Below, one piece after another: positions 5,524 through 6,030 of a stretch of DNA of 6,030 nt (the first letter of the stretch is position 1; each line of letters starts with the position of its first letter). The stretch lies in contig CANFOR010000173.1 in assembly GCA_947448675.1 (NCBI GenBank), positions 1 to 6,030 on the forward strand, given 5' to 3'. The DNA comes from Betaproteobacteria bacterium. Lineage in GTDB: Bacteria; Pseudomonadota; Gammaproteobacteria; Burkholderiales; Burkholderiaceae_C. The notes under the pieces were generated by a model. The model did not search any database and was not told the origin of the DNA. It saw only the letters and a program-made list of their open reading frames with translations. The translations under genes and the position numbers were made by a program.

Positions 5524-6030
5524 TTAAAGCGCGGCCACAAGTTCCGGCACTGCAGTAAACAGATCTGCCACAAGGCCGTAATCCGCCACCGAGAAGATCG
5601 GCGCTGCTTCGTCTTTGTTAATGGCGACGATGACCTGGCTGTCTTTCATGCCGGCCAAGTGTTGGATCGCGCCGCTGATGCCGCATGCTACGTAGAGCTG
5701 GGGCGCAACGATTTTGCCGGTTTGGCCGACCTGCCAGTCGTTGGGCGCGTAGCCTGCGTCTACCGCTGCGCGGCTGGCACCCATGGCGGCGCCGAGCTTG
5801 TCGGCCAAGGGCGTCATGACCTCGTTGAACTTCTCCGAGCTGCCCAGCGCGCGGCCACCCGAGACGATGATTTTCGCGGCGGTGAGTTCGGGCCGGTCGT
5901 TCTTGGCGATCTCGCTGCCCATGAAGCTGCTGGCGCCGCTGTCGGCTACAGGTGCTACAGTTTCAATAGCTGCCAACGCAGTATCGGCGAGCGCTGCCGG
6001 GTCAAAGCCTGTGGTGCGCACGGTTAACAC
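5524..6030 (-). CDS. etfA: Electron transfer flavoprotein subunit alpha, C-terminal part (5' end outside window)
   Basis: The alpha subunit of the ETF heterodimer carries FAD and shuttles electrons from acyl-CoA dehydrogenases to ETF:quinone oxidoreductase. The visible 168 residues form the FAD-binding domain. Landmarks are SGGRALGSSEKF (57-68), DAGYAPNDWQVGQTGKIVAP (91-110), GISGAIQHLAGM (117-128) and INKDEAAPIFSVADYGLVAD (137-156), all strongly conserved in bacterial and mitochondrial ETF alpha. The first visible codon, GTG at the window edge, is an internal valine and not the start; a full protein would be about 310 residues. The stop TAA is at 5524-5526. The partner etfB would be expected just upstream, beyond the right edge. 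The acyl-CoA dehydrogenase gene lies 154 nt downstream on the same strand. Confidence 0.97.
   Translation of the reverse strand: MLTVRTTGFDPAALADTALAAIETVAPVADSGASSFMGSEIAKNDRPELTAAKIIVSGGRALGSSEKFNEVMTPLADKLGAAMGASRAAVDAGYAPNDWQVGQTGKIVAPQLYVACGISGAIQHLAGMKDSQVIVAINKDEAAPIFSVADYGLVADLFTAVPELVAAL

Noticed and set aside
5509..6027. A 172-residue plus-strand frame opposite etfA
   Set aside because: The minus-strand translation is unmistakable ETF alpha, and the plus-strand frame has no supporting motif.

Overview
The window reads as chromosomal DNA of a betaproteobacterium, most likely Burkholderiales and probably Comamonadaceae (Rhodoferax, Polaromonas, Curvibacter or similar). This rests on protein style, moderately high GC and the gene order etfA - acyl-CoA dehydrogenase - nitronate monooxygenase-like. 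It is inferred without database searching. No RNA gene, CRISPR array, insertion sequence, integrase or phage gene is visible.

Left half, plus strand (1-2558): a tightly packed operon. It holds the 3' end of a probable GbsR/MarR-type regulator, then cydA and cydB, which encode the two large subunits of a bd-type quinol oxidase. CydA has a short Q-loop and the bd ligand residues, so it is of the cyanide-insensitive oxidase (CIO) type. The regulator stop and cydA start are 5 nt apart, and cydA and cydB overlap by ATGA. Together they suggest one transcript for a high-affinity or stress-tolerant terminal oxidase under a linked regulator. No cydX-like small subunit follows cydB.

Right half, minus strand (2574-6030): read from the right edge, this holds the 3' half of etfA (electron transfer flavoprotein alpha), a 154-nt spacer, a complete 596-residue acyl-CoA dehydrogenase, a 39-nt gap and a complete 321-residue nitronate monooxygenase-family flavoprotein. 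The acyl-CoA dehydrogenase oxidises an acyl-CoA thioester and passes electrons to ETF, which delivers them through ETF:quinone oxidoreductase (not in the window) to the quinone pool. The bd oxidase on the other strand consumes quinol, so both halves meet at the quinone pool, although nothing shows co-regulation. The two transcription units converge with only 15 nt between their stop codons.

The one piece of structure the genes do not explain is the etfA/acyl-CoA dehydrogenase spacer (5370-5523). It contains a roughly 100-nt imperfect inverted repeat built from GCAAAGG/GGACGC-like words around a perfect 20-bp AT-rich palindrome. It looks like a dispersed intergenic repeat or a transcript-processing or attenuation element. 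Otherwise the region is ordinary core metabolism, and I see no convincing undescribed multi-gene system.
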